Of a DNA stretch of 64,000 bases, positions 12,301 to 27,300 are shown piece after piece (the first letter of the stretch is position 1; every line of letters begins with the position of its first letter). Both the position numbers and the translations under genes were made by a program. The notes under the pieces were generated by a model. The model had not been told where the DNA came from. It made no database searches and saw nothing but the letters and a program-made list of their open reading frames with translations. The stretch comes from Odontocerum albicorne (taxonomy: Eukaryota > Arthropoda > Insecta > Trichoptera > Odontoceridae), in NCBI GenBank assembly GCA_949825065.1, contig OX463866.1, positions 3,674,525-3,738,524 of the forward strand, given 5' to 3'.

Positions 12301-15300
12301 GCTTCCGCACCCACCGTATTCTCCAGATTCGGCTCCCAGCGACTATTGGCTGTTCGCAGACCTCAAAAAGATGCTCCAGGGAAAAAGGTTTGACTCCAAT
12401 GAAGAAGTGATTGCCGAAACTAACGCCTATTTTGAAACTAAAGATAAATCGTTCTACACGGCTAGAAAAGTTAGAATGAATGTAACGCTCTTGAAGGAGA
12501 CTATGTTGATGAATAAAGAAGAATTTTTCGCAAACAAATGTTGTTTTAGTAGTTAGTCCCGGGACTTATTCATCGATGTGTTATAGTACATGGTAGTGTT
12601 TCTTAACCTTATTTGATCCGTGACCTAAGTGTTATTTTGGTTATTATTAGATCGGGACAAGAGTGGGCAACCAGGTACGATATCTGAAGGATGCCAAATT
12701 GGTAGGCAAAATAAGAAAATATAACACAAAGCATTAGAAATAACTTCCGAGTACAATGTTAATCTCCGTGACCATAGTAACAGGTGTCCCAAAAAACAAG
12801 AGCGGAAATTTCTCTTGCAACAACTCAATTGTTTCGCACACAGTGTAACAGGTTGCGCAGTCCTGCTGAAACCACACGTCTTCCACATTTATACTGTCCA
12901 ATTGAGGCCACTGTCGTGTTGCGATAACGTACGTCATTTGCTGTTAGTGCATTTCAGAAATACAGCCCAAAATCTACACCAAACCGTGGTTCGTGATGCA
13001 CACATTGGTTTCTCATGAGTCACTCGAGGATTCTGACAGTTTTGTTTGTTCACGTACCCATTCAGTTAAAGTGCACCCCATCGCTTAAGAGGATTTTCTT
13101 CCAAAAATTCCCATCCACTTCTTAATTTTACAACACCCAATCGGTGAAACCACGGTCTTTTGGATACAAATCTTTCGTGAGAACTCTGCATGGTGCTTCT
13201 CAAAATGTTCAATTGCTGTGAACGATGGTGAATACAAGTTCCTGGGCTCTCGTCAACACTTCAAAGAAAAGGATGATGGAAAGGAAAGGAAAATTGGGAA
13301 CGAAACATGTCATATTACTATCTTGAATTTTTTTAGCTGTTTTATTTAATGGTATGATAGAGCCATCGAGTTATATTGGAAGAAGTAAGTCAGTGTTGAA
13401 TTTGCCTAGACGCTAAAGACTGCCAATGAGGATTTCTTGTCATGTAAAGAAAGATCACCCTATTTTTTATTGAACTGTTTTTCTATAAGTGTTTGAAATT
13501 TTAAGTAGATTATCAGCACTAATCGGGTGATTACTGTATTAAATATTCTAATGTGGATCTTCAAAAAGTCAAAGCCGAAACCTTTGATAAATGAAATAGG
13601 GTTGTGTTAAGTGTTGATTCAACAAATGTTCCCCAGGTGGAAGGGCTGATGCGGCCGATTCAGGAGTCCCTCCTGCTGGCCCTGGAGAACGGACCAAAGA
13701 TCGAAGGGGCGAGCCGGATGGCCTCGAGGGCACGGAGGCAGGTGGCCCTAGAGAAAACCAACGAACTGGCCAAACTGATTGACAACTGGGACACCAAGGA
13801 TATTGGACAGTGCTGTAACGAGTTCATCAAGGGTGAGTTGACTTTTACATACACATATACATTTCAGAGGTGCAGGTAATGCACTGGACTTCCGTCACTA
13901 GGTCCTTGGTTCTAACCTAGCACTATGCCACTCACCTCATGCAGGCATTTTCTCCACCTAGTATTCGGGGATATAAAGATACATATGACTTCTGTCACAT
14001 CTATTCTTTCAACAACAAGAAAGGAAAAAAACATGCTAGTATGCTCCGATTGTCTTATTTCACTGTGCCATCGGATCCAGTACAGCGGTCTGTCCGGTGA
14101 GTTTGCTGGTGTGCAATGACTCACCTAAAACAAACTCCAACTGAATTGACGTTGAAATGGCAAGGGGATCCTCAACTACGAAGCCCAGCAATGACAATGG
14201 TTGGACAGTAAAAAAATCATAACTGCGCGATTGGATAAATGCAGATGATAATTTGCCTGGTTATGAAGTTTAAAATGATAGATAGATTGTGCAACGTGTT
14301 ACTACCAATGAACCTGCAGCTTCTGATGATGCAGATCAGGAAGAAGATACCCTCGTACAGGAGAAAAGTATACAGCACAACAAACAGAAATGTTGCAAAA
14401 TGGGCTTAACACCATTTGCTTAACCGGTTCACTGCCACGAGCGTGTTGATGCGCTCTCCGATTCAGTGCTTGCCAGGCCGGCCATACAAAATAAACTCTC
14501 CTTTGAGCTTGTCGCAAGCCAATATCAAATCCAATTGTAATAATTTATAAATTATAACACATAGTGACATCTATTGGGATGGTCAAGAAATACTTTAATA
14601 TTACAATTTACCGATATTATCAAAGTTACAGTCATCTTTCTAAAAGCTTTCTCTGACAGTCAATACGTTTCTCTGATACAGGGTTACTGACTACATTTTT
14701 TTGCGACGTAATTGCGATGATTTATAATGACTTGGTTTGTAGAACAGAGGAAAATAATTCATTTTTACCATTAGATGCGTGTGGTTTATCGGACCAGCCC
14801 GGACATAATTCTGTCTTGTTTATGCTCCCCTGATGATGACATAAAAACCTTGAAACCGGTTGGGTCATACCATTATCTTAAGTAGAAAAAAAGATTTAGA
14901 TGTTTGTCCAACGTTCTAGTATCATCTCCATTATTTATTGTATCATATAATACTTGTTGCATTGCAGAGGACACTCTTGGCAAGGTGGGCCCGGGACGAC
15001 GGGTTAGCGAGAGACGAGCCTTCCTGTTCGATGGGCTGCTGCTGCTGTGCAAACCCTGCCCTGCCCGACAAGACCTCAAGCCCAAAGAGCGCCTCTACAT
15101 CCGCAAGATGGACATCGTGGATCGGCCCGACACAGAAGGTGAGCTCACTGTTCCGAAATTGTACTAACACATCGATCAATAAGTCCCGGGACTAACTACT
15201 AAAACAACATTTGTTTGCCAAAATTCTTCTTTATTCATCAACATAGTCTCCTCCAAGAGCGACTCATTCATTCCAACGCTTTCCTAACTTTTCTATGCCA

Positions 15301-18300
15301 GCCGTGTATAAAGATTTATCTTTGGTTTCAAAATAGGCATTAGTTTCGGCAATCACTTCTTCATTGGAGCCAAATCTCTTTCCCTGGAGCATCTTTATGA
15401 GGTCTGCGAACAGCCAATAGTGCTGGGGGCCTAATCTGGAGAATACGGTGGGTGCGGAAGCAAGTCGAAGTTCAACTCATGCAATTTGACCATCGACTTA
15501 TGACACGTTGCATTGTCCTGATGAAAGAGAACTTTTTTCTTTTTCATATGGGACCGTTTTTTTGCAATTTCTGCCTTCAAACGCTCCAATAACGCTACGT
15601 AATATTCGCTATTGATGGTTTTTCTTTTTTCAAGGTGATCGATGAATATTATACCATGCGCATCCCAAAATACGGAGGCCATAACCTTCCCGGCCGACTG
15701 TTGAGTTTTTGGTCGCTTCGGACGACTTTCACCGGCTGCTCTTTACTCAGCTGACTTACGATTTGATTCCGGAGTATAGTGGTGGATCCAAGTTTCATCC
15801 ATTGTCACATACTGACACAAAAACTCTTTATTTCGCATCAAACAGTGCCAAACAGCACTCTAAATCATCGATGCGTTGTTGTTTCTGTTCCATTGTGAGC
15901 AAACGCGTCACCCATTTCGAAAAAAGGTTTTTCATGACCAAATGTTCCTGCAAAATAGTGTAAACACTACCAAATGATGTCTTCAGGATGTCAGCTATCT
16001 CACGCAACTTTACTATGCGATTTTCCATCACGATTTTGAGGGTTTTTTTTATGTTTTCTGCTGTAAAAGCCTCATTTGGACGACCAGAGCGTTCAGAATC
16101 ATTTGTGTCTGTACGACCGCGTTTGAAATCAGCATACCACCGACAAATGGTTGTTTTCGACGGATAACACTTTTCAAGCACATTCTGTGGTACTGCATGA
16201 TAATCGAGTCAGTGATTACCGAAGGGAACTCCACTCAGCCTTACACCGGTTCATCTTCGGACCGATTGGCTACTCCGATCTAGTGACGTCAAAGGGTAGT
16301 TTTGTTCCTTTTGAAATTTTCTGTGAAAGTACTGGCAACTTGCTGGGCTGTTTGAACTCCAGGCCTTTAGCCACTTAACAAGAAAAAAATTGGGATGAAC
16401 ATCTGGCAAATGCATATATTCCCAAGATCTCACCGCTGCTTGCTGAAGTTGTCTCCTGTCTCCCTCCACCCGCAATACCCAGCCTGCATTTTTACCGTTA
16501 GATACGTGTGTATGTCGGTACTAGTTTAAACATAATTCAGTCTTGTTTGAGCTCCCATAATGATGAGGGAGAAACTTTGAAACCGGTAGGGTTATACCGT
16601 TATGTTAAGGTGGAATAAACAGGTTTTGACCAAATAAATTACAATATCTTTAAACCTCCAGTGTTAATGCCTTAACTGTCAATCTTCTTCTTCATCTTAT
16701 TTTAGGCCTGTTGGCCTGTTATGGTCCTGCATCATTGTTTGCCTCTTGTGACGTCGACTGCCAGCTGTCTTTCCATCTTTTGGGAGGTCGTCCTAGAGGT
16801 TTGCTTGCTTGGGGGATACTGTCCGTGGCCATTCTTACAGCTCTTGGTTCCGACATTCTGGATACGTGTTTGTTCCAGAACCTTCTTCTCTGTCGTCCCC
16901 ATCTGACAATATCTTCAACTTCGCACGTTCTTCGGATTTCTGTATTTCGTACTCTATCACGAAGGGTTTTGCCAGCGATATTCCTGAGTACCTTCATTTT
17001 GCTGTAAATCAAATAACTAAAATAAATTGCAATTTACACATCACTCTAATCTATGTCACTTTTCCAGAGCTACGTAACTGTCTAGAACTGTCCCAAAGAT
17101 ATGGCAACTCGGTGGTGCTCTGCTGCAACGGTGCCATAGACAAGAACCGCTGGATGGCTGACTTGGTCATGCTCAACACTAAGAGCATGCTGGACAGAAC
17201 GTTGGACAGGTAATTAACTTTATTTTCTTGCTGTGCTTATTCCATCGCATTTTCACTAACTTATTTTCTTCAAATAAACATTACAAGACATTTGTAGTTC
17301 AACATATTTTATTTTTATTGTTCATTAATCATCTTCATTCGACACGTTCTGAATACACGATAGATTGTCCGAACATTGGGACCACGCGCTCTGGGCAGGA
17401 CCTGATTGATGCTATTAGCATTAAGCGATCATGTGTGTGTTGCTGATTAATATTTATCTGTTCACCACGTTAAAAATCAAATTCCACGAATCCTGTGCGC
17501 GGCACAATTTCGGCATTTTTTAATTTCTAAGTTTAAACGCGTATTTTGTTTAGAACCACTGATATTTAATTACAACACCAAGTAAACATGACACATAAGT
17601 AATTTTCTGATAATAAATTACTCTTAACCCTTCCCTTACAGTGATAAAAATAATACGCGTGTTACGGTGTTGGGTAGTGAGTACGCAATCAAAAATTAGC
17701 GATTTTAAATCGGAAAAATAAGAACATTCATAGATAATCCCCTTAATTAATTATAATTGAAGTTAAAAATTATAATAATTGAGATTTATTTGCTAAAAAC
17801 ATTAAAAAACCATCTGAAAACATTAAAAAACGCTCACGGAAGGGGTGTACATCTAACCTATTTGCAAGCCTAGAGGCAACTAGTGACGCGGAACGTCAGT
17901 CACATACCCCGGCGCTTACGCCTTTCCTTGCGACGTTGAGACAGTTCAGCTCCTCGCAATTCAGTCTAGTATGCAAGAGTGAGATGCGAATATAGTGTCG
18001 CGCTTCCCGCATACTATTCACCTATCGTCAAGATGAGGCACTCGCCGCGTTTAAATGCGAATTTGTTTTCGATCTTTACAAAACACCTCGATGTAGTCGA
18101 TAAATTCTGATTATTATTAATATTATTTTTTAAATCAATGCGTAAATATATTATGGAGGAATACCTAAAATCTTAACCTTGTATTTATAATATTTATAGA
18201 GATATTGATGGTTATTAGAAGCAACGTGTAGAAGATACCCAACACAGGGAAGGAAAGGTTAAGGAGGCTCATTAAATAAAGGAGATAAACTAAACATTAC

Positions 18301-21300
18301 GTAAAGTACACAATTGAATGCTACGATCAAAGCAATGATTCATTACACTCACCGAATCAAATGCATATAGCACTAGTAATGTTTATTTACGTAAGAGAGA
18401 TTTAGTAATGTTTATTCACGTAAGAGAGACTCATCGCAGGACTCGATCCGCGCGACAGGTCGTTACATGTGACGTAATAGCTAGAAATATTGAGAAACCA
18501 AAAAAAATTCGGCGCTCTGTTTATTCAACAATATCTCATAAACTAATATATTATTTGACAAGGTTTTCAGAGATGTCGCTAGAATAAAGATTATTTTAAA
18601 TTTTAGTTCCATTTTCATTCCGGTTTTGTGTCATTCTTTTTAAGTATTTGTGATTTGAAACTTGGATTGTCGTCAGATCACAGGCGTTTGTGCTTCCCGC
18701 GGGAAACACGTTAAAGTCCGAAAGGTGTCCTATTTGGGTCATGTACTTAGAGGAGCAAAGTACAAATTACTGCACCTGATCATCCAAGACAAAATAGAGG
18801 GTCGAAGAGGTGTCGGCAGGAGGCAAATCTCCTGGCTCCGCAATATACGTGATTGGACTGGTATAAGGAGCGTTGGGGATCTTTTTCGGGCTGCCGGGGA
18901 CAAAGATGTCTACTCTCAGGTGATATTCAACTTTGGGGGGACCTGACATGACACTGGGAAGAAGAAGATCATGTGTAATTGGATACTCCATAAGATAGTG
19001 TTGCTCTGGTTTGCCGATTACCACTGATGACGACCCAATCGAGGTTTCGACCAAGAATAACCAGCACTCGACAACATGGGAGATTGCTGAGATACTGTAA
19101 ATATCGAAAACTGTCCATGAGGATTTTGGGCAATTTTGCATTTGAATTAGGTCTAAAAATTTATCATAATCTTAACTGTCCCGCCGTCCCCTCATATATT
19201 GCGGAAAATTTTCAGCCTCTTACCGATCATGGATTTGCGCTGCGCTCAAACAGAAATTGTTTATTGGCTTTCCCAGTTCACTGCTCTTTTTTTTTGCATT
19301 GTCCTTTGCTGTCCATGCAGTGAGACTCTGGAACCAGTTGCAAACCAATGTTAGACTCGCTCCATCCTTGGCATGCTTTAAAAAGCGACTTAAAAAATTC
19401 ACTTAACTCAAAACACTATTTCATTCCTGTTCTTTCTTTCCTCTCCACCATCCCTTCCTTTACCTTTGATTGATGATATCTCACTTTTATTGTAATATGT
19501 TTATGTCCATAAAGTTTATAAATATGAATAATTTTCTGCGATCATGTCAATTGCTTTATTTACTTTTGTTGGAAGAGAGTGCCGTCTGGCAATAAATCCG
19601 TCAAATTCTACTATATTTACAATGAAGTATTAAATAAATAAAAATTCCTTTCCGGACAACCCAATATACATGTTAGTAGCACAGAATCGGTTCTAACGAG
19701 TGTGTGTTGATTGTCATTTCAGCATTCTCCAGGACCTGGGGAAGAAGCATCCGTTGAAGCTGCCGCCTCCGTCGCTGTACAGGTTCGCCGTGCCTGACTC
19801 TGCGGAAAACATTGTGCTGGAGGATAGGCAGAACTCTGGGGTTCCACTCATCAAGGTGGGTGGACCAGTCTTACCTCAATTCATCTCATTTCAGTTAAGT
19901 TCATCGCCCATATCAGTTTTATTGGCAATGCTGAAAAAGCTATCCAAATTTTGATAGATGCTCAATAAAATTACCTGTTGCATTATTTTTCAAACTGGTA
20001 TGACTACGCCACTGGTACAAAGAACTGTAACAATAGGTATGCTGCTCGATACTCGGAGAATTTAGCTCACGTTCAAAAGTCGTAGATCGGTGAAAGGTAG
20101 AAGGGTGAAGAGATCCCTCTTAGGTAGGTAGTAGATGGTCTCAAGTAAAACACAGTAAACAGAGTGAACTGAGAATGATTTTATTTGGCTTTTTCGCTTC
20201 TTGTGTGCGGTCAATCGCTCATCGCAAGCGCCTGCTTTCGCTTCTGCATGCCGTCACAACTCGCGAGATGTCACAATTTTCGTAAGTTTTGCGCATGCAG
20301 AGGCCTGCCAACTTGCGATATAGTCTCGCGATGACCGCGCACAAGGTATATTTCCGTTGCAGTCGTGACGCCGCATGGACCCCAACAAACATAAAATGAT
20401 TACATAAAAACAACACATCGATCAATAAATCCCGGGACTAACTAACAGATGGCGCCTCTAATAACAAATCCATACCATTTTCAGTTAGTACCAACTTTTA
20501 AAAGTTACATGTCAAACTTTCATGACATTCCGATATTGTGTCATTGAGTTACAGTGGTTTTAGTGACGCTACTTTTGTTATTTTCAAAACAATGGAAAAA
20601 ACCGAATTTCGTGTGTTGATAAAACATTGCTTTTTAATGGGAAAAATACCGTTCAAACTCAGCGATAGCTTGAAAAGTGTTATCCGTTGAAAACAACCAT
20701 TTGTCGGTGGTATGCTGATTTCAAACACGGTCGTACAGACACAAATGATTCTGAACGCTCTGGTCGTCCAAATGAGGCTGTTACAGCAGAAAACATAAAA
20801 AAAAAACCTCAAAATCGTGATGGAAAATCGCAAAGTAAAGTTGCGTGAGATAGCTGACATCCTGAAGATATCATTTGGTAGTGTTTACACTATTTTGCAT
20901 GAACATTTGGTCATGAAAAAGCTTTTTTCGATCGATCACCTTGAAAAGGGAAAAACCATCAATAGTGAATATCACATAAAGTTATTGGAGCGTTTGAAGG
21001 CAGAAATTGCAAAAAACGGCCCCATATGTAGAAGAAAAAAGTTCTCTTTCATCAGGACAATGCACCGTTTCACAAGTCGATGGTAACGATGGCCAAATTG
21101 CATGAGTTGAACTTCGAATTGCTTCCGCACCCACCTTATTCTCCAGATTTGGCCCCCAGCGACTATTGGCTGTTCGCAGATAGGCCAGATAAGCCTTCAG
21201 GCATGATGAATATTTGATCAGTTGCTAAGCGTGTTATGTGTCTTTGCAGAGTTTGAATTTTTTGATGACGGTAATCCAAGGAATTGTGAAATCTTGTAAC

Positions 21301-24300
21301 AAACTGCCCGATAAGAGTAGTGAGTGCTGCGACATTGAACCTGTAAAAACTGTCTGGACACTACACACAAACCTAAAAGCGCTGTTTTGATTTTCCTTTA
21401 CTATGACATTTAAAGATGATATAGATATTAACAGCATTCATGCTGCCAATGATGATAATACTGCCCAATAGTTACATTGAACCAGTGTATGAGACGTCCG
21501 GACAAGTTCCTACACACAAACCCAGGAGTGCTGTTTTAGTAGTGTTCTGTTCCCTTTGCTTTTTCCTTGCTGTCTCTCCATGAACATATGACAGGTAAAC
21601 TTGATATAGATATTAACAGAATTCATTCTGCCTGGCAATACCGATAATAATGTTATGATGAAAAATGTTGCTATATAAAATATTGTATTATTATAAAAAA
21701 AACTATTTACCATGTTTCAGGGAGCCACGTTGCTGAAGCTAGTAGAGCGCCTAACATACCACATCTACGCGGACCCCATGTTCGTGCGCACCTTCCTCAC
21801 CACGTACCGCAGCTTCTGCAAGCCGCCCGAGCTGCTGGACCTGCTCATCGAGAGGTTCAACATCCCTGACCCCAGCCTCGTTTACGATGCACCAGGTAAC
21901 GTAGCACTTTATCTCATTGCAGACAGTGATATCAGTATTAACACAAGACTTTTTGGGGAATATGGAAAACCACTTCACTCGGCAAGATTTTTGACCAGAT
22001 GGTCTCATTCCTTATATATTTGTTCTTCTGTGTCTTAATACACACTGAAATTGCATTACATTGTCCACATTCTTCTCCAGGCCTCTCGGTATTCTATTCT
22101 CCGAAGAGTGTGGTCAAGACAAGCCCATAGCACTCATCTGGTCTGCTTCTCCACTCTCCTCATTGCCAGTAGTCTCGCCATTCTCTCGCTGCATGAAATG
22201 GGACAGAAGAATTTAACGGAACTCAAAATTAATAAATCTATACAAAATCATGATCATTGATTGTAACAGTGAAATACATCTACGAAATGATAAAATCGTA
22301 CGTGATTTCGTCTAACCTAAATCTACAATTGATAACGGTAGAAGTAAAACTGAAATTAGGATAAAAATAGGTATCGTGAAAAGTGCTATGTCTTCGTGGC
22401 TGGGACTGATCTAGAGAAACAGAAACATCTCTCGAGGAGTAAAAATAGGTCTTATGTATTAGATAAATCAAAAAGCTCGTGTGGTTTTTTAGAATCGAAA
22501 TGCAGAACGCGTATTGAATATTTTTTTCAAAGCAAATATTCATTTAAATAATCACCTTCACTCTCTGGTTTATTGGTGAATTGTCTATTTCGCATGTGAT
22601 TATCTTAGCGCTAAGAAAAGGTGATAATCGCTTGGAGAAATGTGGGAGATGAGGTAGTGTTTCCCATCCTAAAAGTACAAATTTTGTCGCAAGTACACCT
22701 TGCACTATAAGATCTTGCGTTATCCTGCAAGAATTACAGTTTATTTAGATTAACTAATTCTGTCTGTTTCTGAATTAATCCATGATATTCCAATTTGATT
22801 CAAATGTAAACTAAGGTTTAGGCCACACCAAAGTGCTTCGCTAGGTGCTACGTGACTAATAGACTAGGTGACTTCATGCTTGGCCACACCAAAGTGCTTC
22901 GCACAAATTCATTTGACATTTGGGAGCGGTTGAGTCAACAAACGATGCCACTCTCAAAACTAACCAATTTCATTACACTAACCTTATCTTTATTTACTTT
23001 CTGTGCAACTTCATTCCAAAGTGATTTTATTACAGGTACATTTTTGTATAATTTGCTCGATGAGCTCCACAAAGGCTCCCTTTTATACACAGCTGTTATT
23101 CAAACTTCCGCCGTCTTGTAAAATCACTTGGTGACACAATAAAATTAACCAACACGTCTGTTCGCTAGGAGATTCACTAGGTGACTAATCGTCATGTAGC
23201 GTGGCGCAAAGCGTGCGGTGTAGTCATTGCGATAGTATGTGGTGCGTTAGTTCGCTAGGATATGTCGCCTAACTCGCAGCATAGCTCTAAGCACCAAGCA
23301 AGGCTACCTGTGTGGCCGAGGCCTAATTGTTTCATCACTGACTTAAATGTTGTTTATAGTTAAGGCATTAACGTTGTGGAGGTTTAAAGACATTGTAATT
23401 TATTTTTAACAAACACTGTTTATTCCACTTTTTTATGACGGTATAACCCTACCGGTTTCAAGGCTTTCACCTCATCTTCAGGGGAGTACAAACAAGACTC
23501 CTTGTTTGTACTCCCCTGAAGATGAGGTGAAAGCCTTGAAACCGGTAGGGTTATACCGTCATAAAAAAGTGGAATAAACAGTGTTTGTTAAAAATAAATT
23601 ACACTGACTTAAATATTGTAATTTTAGAAATTTACCAAGCAAGGCTACCTGTGTGGCCGAGGCCTAATTGTTTCATCACTGACTTGAATATTGTAATTTC
23701 AGACATTTTTCGAACAAACAGTAGAATTTATTAAGAAAAGTTGATGTCGGGACCTAGGAAAGGGTAAAAAATACAATGTACGGATTATCATTATTCTAAT
23801 TAATGGATTTTTACTCTTTAGTTTTTCAAGTTGGTATTTTCCCTAGAGTATAGAAAATGACTCAAATTATGGCCATTTAAAACGGTGGACCTAAAGAGGA
23901 TGTAAACATTACAGGCCCATTGCCATAGTCTCTGTAACCAAACTTCTTGAGACCCTTGTGGATGGTGTGTTGAGATCACACGTAGATTCCTATATTGTCG
24001 ATGAGCAACACGGCTTTTGACGCGACAAATCAACTGAGTCCAACATTTGATGCTGGTTCTCAGATTGATCACGGCTTTGCAAAAGAATTTGACAAAGTAA
24101 ATCATCGAATTTATGAACTAAAATGGATCACTTGACTATTTGTACTATACAATCGGGTGTTCCGCAAGGATCAAATCTCTGCCCGAAATTGTTTTTTTTT
24201 TTTTTAATTTTCATCAATGATATCGGTCAAGTCATCAGACATATAGTAAGCCATTCACGTACATACTGCTTAGCTTAAAAATTCATTCTCTTAAAGACCG

Positions 24301-27300
24301 TATGAAACTCGAGATCGATTTGAATGAATCACCTTAGTATTTGTACTGTAAAATCGGGTGTTCCGCAAGGATAAAATGTCGGCCCGAATTTTTTTTTTTT
24401 TTTAAATTTTCATCAATGATATCGTCTAAGTCATCAGACATAAGCCATTCACCTACTTACTACTGCTTAGCTTAAAAATTAATTCTCTCAAAGACCGTAT
24501 GAAACTCGAGATTGATTTGGATGGAGTTCGGACACTAATAAGCTTCAATATAACAGGCACTTAATCAGTTACGCAATTGTCGGATACCACAAAATGTGAT
24601 CAACGATTGAGTTTGTTGGTCAATGAGAGATAAGTATGGAGATAGATATCTCCTAACACTTTAGTTGGGATAGATAGTTATATCAAAAGATAAAATCATT
24701 GGAAACTAGTAACAGTCGTAATTATATCAAAAGATAAAATCATTGGAAACTAGTAACACTCGTAATTATATCAAAAGATAAAATCATTGGAAACTAGTAA
24801 CACTCGTAATTAAATTTTTTTCAAAATTTTCATGCTGCTCAGCGCTACGGAAAAAGAAGTGTTCAGAATCAAAGCAAGGATCTCCTGATTTGGGTAAGGA
24901 TTCCACACTCCACAACTTTACTATATACGACAGTTTTCCTGTTTTGATATGTCCGAGACAAGATTGGTTTATGTCTCCAAGTCTATTTGCATAATACATA
25001 CACCATGCCAGCGATCCTTTCTTTCTGTATGCGCGTATAAACACGTGGGAAATAAAAATATAAGTACAGTACCCGGCGGTAAGTAATACACATCGGGCTT
25101 AAGAAAGGGGATCTGTCGGCCATAATCGCAAACTTCGGCTTTGTAGAGCATCGTCTCTGTCACACGATGACGGCCATAATGACTGATAAATCGCGACGGA
25201 ACACGTGTATGAATGACAGAGACGACGCTCTACAAAGCCGAAGCTAGCCGATTATGGCCGACAGTCTCTTTCTTAAGCCCTATGTGTATTACTTACCGCC
25301 GGTTACTGAATATTAATATATTGGGTTGATGCAAAAGTTATGACCGTTTTTTACATATACAATTAAACATTTTTTTTTTAGATTTGTATTATTTATTTAA
25401 TCAATTATATAATTTCCATCAGTTCTTATAACCTTCTTCCATCTTTCTATCAACTTATTAATACCATTTGTGTAAAATTCCGTGGATTTTGATGCGAACA
25501 ATGTAGTAAGGGATGTTTTTACCTGCTCTATTGTATCAAATTTTTTATCATTTAAAAAATTTTGCAGTGATCGGAATAAATGAAAATCGGAAGGAGCAAG
25601 ATCTGGAGAATACAGTGGATGCATTAAAAGGTTCATGTTTTTGTCTCGCACTCAAAGCAACGCACATTGAAACACGATCCAATAAATTGGCAGCCGACAA
25701 TTGATGAGGTATCCAAACGTCGTACCGCGAAACCATCCCCATACGCTTCAAATGTCTTAATATGGTTGTTTGGTTGACTCCCATCATCGACGCGATCTCC
25801 CTGGTGGTTAGACGTGGATTGGTGTCAATTATGACTTTTAACTTGTCGTCATCAGACTTCAATGGCCGCCCGGTACGTGGTTTATCAATTAGTGAAAAAT
25901 CCCCAGATCGGAATTTTGTAAACCATCTTCGTACCTGTCGAACTTTGATGACATCTGCTCCATACAGCAAATGTTTTTGGTTACCACATTTGCGGTATTG
26001 TCTTTACGGAATTCATAAAGTAAACAATGACGTATGTAAATGCACTTTATCGACCGACATTTTGAAAAAATACAAGGGCTTCACTGTACTCTGGCCAGGC
26101 CAAAACCGAATAGAAAGTAGAGGGAAAGCATCCTTTATACAATGGAATCATTTAAAAGAAGATACTATTCATCATTTCTTACCTGGGATCATAAAAAACG
26201 GTCATAACTTTTGCATCAACCCTATATAACGTATATGAATATTTAAACGCACCATGTTTTTTTCCCTCTATACCACCATGTTTTTCTCCTAACAGCCCCG
26301 ATCAAATATCCCACGTCCGTCTCATAAGTCCGATGAAGGAGTAAGGTGTACCAAAGTCGGACCGATACTCTGAACAGAAACCATCAACAGTGTGCCAATA
26401 GAATTAGGAACAGTGTAGAATACATACCATCATGTCATTTTCCTGTCGCCTAGAGCAGTGTTCCCCAACCGGTGGTCCGCGGCCCGGTGCCGGGCCGCAG
26501 AGACTTTCCGCCGGGCCGCAAACAGTATTTAAAATTTTAAGAAATTCGCCATGCAAAAATATTAAATATAGGATTTTTTCGCTTGCACGTTGACTTGTAT
26601 TTTTAGTAATTGTTAAATAAATATAATTGGTATGATAATGCGACACGATGGTCGCTGGTTTTCTCAGAATGGACAGTCATAAATCTTCTCAGATACACTT
26701 AGGGAGAACAGAAATATTTGCTCTTGGATAGTGAACTCGGATGCAAAACCCTACCTAAATATATTTCCAAGAATTTCATAATATATAATTGTTTTCATTT
26801 TGGAATGGACCGGTGAGAGTAACAGTACATACAAGTAAAATAATGTCAGAGACAACACTGCAACCAAGAATATCCAATATATTAGCAAAGATGCAACAGC
26901 AGGTTTCGCATTAGTTTGTTGAAAAAACCCCATTGTTTTTGTTAAATTTTAATTGTATCAGACAATGTTACAATTAAAATTGTTTAACTGTTATATGTAT
27001 ACTTGTTAATTATAGTTACATACTAGTATGTCCATCTGTCACAATATAAGATTAAAAAAATATTAAATAAAAAAAACATTTTTATTTCAGTATTAGTGGT
27101 CCGCGAACAAATTTTCCTTTTTTTACCGGTTCACAGGTCTAAAAAGGTTGGGAAACACTGGCCTAGAGGACATAGTGCGTCTGGCACTATGTTCCTATCT
27201 CAATACACATCCTTCACCTTTTTTCCAAACATACAACTTCTCATATAACTCTAACTCTTTTTACGTTTCCTTCTCTCAAAATATTATTCACTTGATCCAA

